Part shown: positions 11,684 to 12,720 of the stretch, piece after piece
How the letters are laid out: each line of letters opens with the position of its first letter
Position numbering within the stretch: position 1 is the first letter of the stretch
Notes under the pieces: model-generated
The model's database searches: none
Seen by the model: the letters and a program-made list of their open reading frames with translations, nothing else
Told to the model about the DNA's origin: nothing
Program-made: the position numbers and the translations under genes
Assembly: GCA_964574335.1 (NCBI GenBank)
Contig: CAZNNH010000181.1
Location: forward strand, 1-12,720
From: CAZNNH01 sp964574335
GTDB lineage: Bacteria > Acidobacteriota > Vicinamibacteria > Fen-336
DNA: 12,720 nt
Direction of reading: 5' to 3'

Positions 11684-11732
11684 AACGACCCGCTTGTGGA
11701 TAGTACTACTTATCGTCTCTAGACTCAAAGGC

Positions 11733-11754
11733 GTTGCTCGACGACGATCGCAAC
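11733..11754. promoter_or_regulatory. Inverted repeat upstream of XRE regulator gene
   Basis: GTTGC and GCAAC flank a 12-bp centre (TCGACGACGATC) and lie 52 bp before the XRE start codon. A comparatively A/T-rich stretch at 11694-11725 just upstream (TTGTGG, TATCGT, TAGACT) could hold the promoter, but no well-spaced pair of boxes is clear. The repeat is a candidate autoregulatory site. Confidence 0.35.
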
Positions 11755-11805
11755 GTGCCACGCCGCTCCGTCCAAACACACCTCTCACGGCCGCGAGGGG
11801 AGCCC

Positions 11806-12033
11806 ATGGACGGGCGCGCGGTTTTCGGCGCCAATCTGCGGCGGGCACGGCTCCACCTCGGCCTCACCCAGGAGCAGTTGGCTGAGAGAGCAGCCCTCCA
11901 CTGGACTTACGTCGGTTCCGTCGAGCGAGGCGAACGCAACGTCTCGGTGGACAACATCTGCCGCCTTGCCTGGGCCCTCGGGCACGAGGTCTCCGAGCTC
12001 CTCTCGCCCCCAGAAGCCCGCTCCGCGAAGTAG
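11806..12033 (+). CDS. Small XRE-family HTH transcriptional regulator
   Basis: The 75-aa product is a single helix-turn-helix domain: FGANLRRARLHLGLTQEQLA (7-26), ERAALHWTYVGSVERGERN (27-45), and SVDNICRLAWALGHEVSELL. The RTYIS-SIERGERN-type turn, the NI-x-x-L-x-x-LAxAL end and the small size match stand-alone Cro/C1 regulators, including controller proteins of restriction-modification systems. No methylase or nuclease gene is visible in the window, so that role is only a possibility. ATG 11806 follows GAGGGGAG and begins right before the domain; the longer frame from 11734 adds a disordered 24 residues and has no ribosome site, so it is not used. It diverges from the antitoxin island and precedes a transposase. 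Confidence 0.88.
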   Translation: MDGRAVFGANLRRARLHLGLTQEQLAERAALHWTYVGSVERGERNVSVDNICRLAWALGHEVSELLSPPEARSAK

Positions 12034-12124
12034 CCGCAACATGGATGCTGCGCTCGACCAGCGGGAGTGAGGGGGCCCGTGGGTGTTGCGTCTCCCTTTT
12101 CCCCATGTCCACAGAAGATGCAGC

Positions 12125-12139
12125 GGCGCTTCGAGCGCC
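12125..12139. other. Hairpin downstream of the XRE gene
   Basis: GGCGCT, loop TCG, AGCGCC is a perfect 6-bp stem about 90 bp after the XRE stop and before the transposase. It could end the XRE transcript or be part of the element end. No T-run is present. Confidence 0.3.
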
Positions 12140-12213
12140 CGGCCAGCCGGCCATCGCCAGGTTGGTTCCGGCCCACTGCCCCCCAGGGGCGTGCCACCCT
12201 CTGGCCCTTCCTC

Positions 12214-12720
12214 ATGTCCGACACCATCGCACCCATCCACCTACGTCTGAGAGCGAAGGTCGACGACGCCACCGAGCGTCTCGCCCTCCGTGCGGCGCTG
12301 ACCGCCGCGCATCTGTTTGGTCTCGCGACCGGCATCCACCTCCGCACGCTCCGCGGCCACCGCGACCCGTTGCTCGATCTTCAGGGCCGGCTCGAAGAGG
12401 CCGAGCTCAAGGCCCGGCTCGCCAGCGAGGTGGCCGAGATCCTGGCCGCCCGCTTCGGCAAGATCCCCGAGCGGAAACGCCCCCACTACTCCCCCGCCCA
12501 GCGTTTCCGGATCCTCGAGATCAAGAGCCTGCTCGGCTGGAGCGCCCATCAGGCCGCCCAGGCCTTCCTGGTCTGCCCGAACACGATCCACAACTGGGAG
12601 CATGCCGCGGACCCCGAGAGCCGGAGGGTCGGCTCGACGGTGGACCCCACCCCACCTGTGCGCCGGGCTGCAGACGTGGTGCGGGCCGTGGCCCAGGCGA
12701 TGACCCGGCTGGGCCTCGGG
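12214..12720 (+). CDS. Transposase, N-terminal part (cut by window end)
   Basis: The frame is open from ATG 12214 to the window end (169 codons, no stop). The first 85 residues are mainly helical and contain a heptad-like LLDLQGRLEEAELKARLASE. An HTH region follows: RKRPHYSPAQRFRILEIKSL, then LGWSAHQAAQAFLVCPNTIH, then NWE. This pattern (HYxPxxRxxILxLxxxxGWSxxQTAxxFLVxxxTIxxW) is typical of IS481/IS3-like transposases, in which an rve/DDE integrase domain comes next; that part lies beyond the window. There is no clear ribosome site, so the start is uncertain. The terminal inverted repeat of the element could not be located in 12034-12213. Confidence 0.75.
   Translation, partial: MSDTIAPIHLRLRAKVDDATERLALRAALTAAHLFGLATGIHLRTLRGHRDPLLDLQGRLEEAELKARLASEVAEILAARFGKIPERKRPHYSPAQRFRILEIKSLLGWSAHQAAQAFLVCPNTIHNWEHAADPESRRVGSTVDPTPPVRRAADVVRAVAQAMTRLGLG

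Noticed and set aside
7863..11700. CRISPR array or tRNA genes in the island.
   Set aside because: No regularly spaced short repeats and no cloverleaf-like sequence with a CCA-type end were seen; the repeats present are two copies of a gene pair.

Overview
The window is very GC-rich bacterial DNA with strong G/C bias at third codon positions. Its genes are typical of large genomes of soil or sediment bacteria: a Tpx peroxidase, a TetR-controlled methyltransferase, a secreted CBM6-GH16 glucanase, a giant membrane protein and many antitoxin-like small genes. The G-rich inverted repeat at the left edge and the style of the small genes suggest an uncultured high-GC lineage such as Rokubacteria/Methylomirabilota, Acidobacteriota or Myxococcota. 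No marker gene is present, so this is only an impression.

Left part (1-7850) is ordinary, well-formed chromosome. A 51-bp direct repeat carrying a GC hairpin precedes tpx (thiol peroxidase). A SAM-dependent methyltransferase (minus strand) and a TetR regulator (plus strand) are divergent and share an intergenic region with two near-identical operators. One operator fills the spacer of a recognisable promoter. The TetR gene ends inside the 3' end of a convergent, secreted CBM6-GH16 beta-glucanase. That gene is divergent from a 1389-residue envelope protein that appears to be built from two related halves. A perfect 16-bp palindrome lies between these two genes.

Right part (7860-11700) is an accessory island. 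Every coding gene that I can call with reasonable confidence is on the minus strand. Most are small and resemble antitoxins or fragments of them: two DUF433 proteins, two Phd/YefM proteins, a truncated XRE-like start, a ribbon-helix-helix-like remnant, and a short protein ending its core in LDEPLPEG. None has a recognisable toxin beside it. The best preserved unit is a four-gene run (9257 to 7863) in which each gene overlaps the next by four bases: a 208-aa unknown, a 68-aa unknown probably starting at CTG, an 84-aa unknown and a DUF433 protein. The last two genes are duplicated about 2.9 kb away (11250 to 10731), where the upstream partner has lost its stop. Several other pieces are frameshifted or truncated, so the island looks like a site of repeated gain, duplication and decay.

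Right edge (11730-12720) holds a small XRE regulator resembling controller-type proteins and the first 169 codons of a transposase with a helix-turn-helix. The transposase is cut by the window end and supports the island being mobile or recombination-prone.
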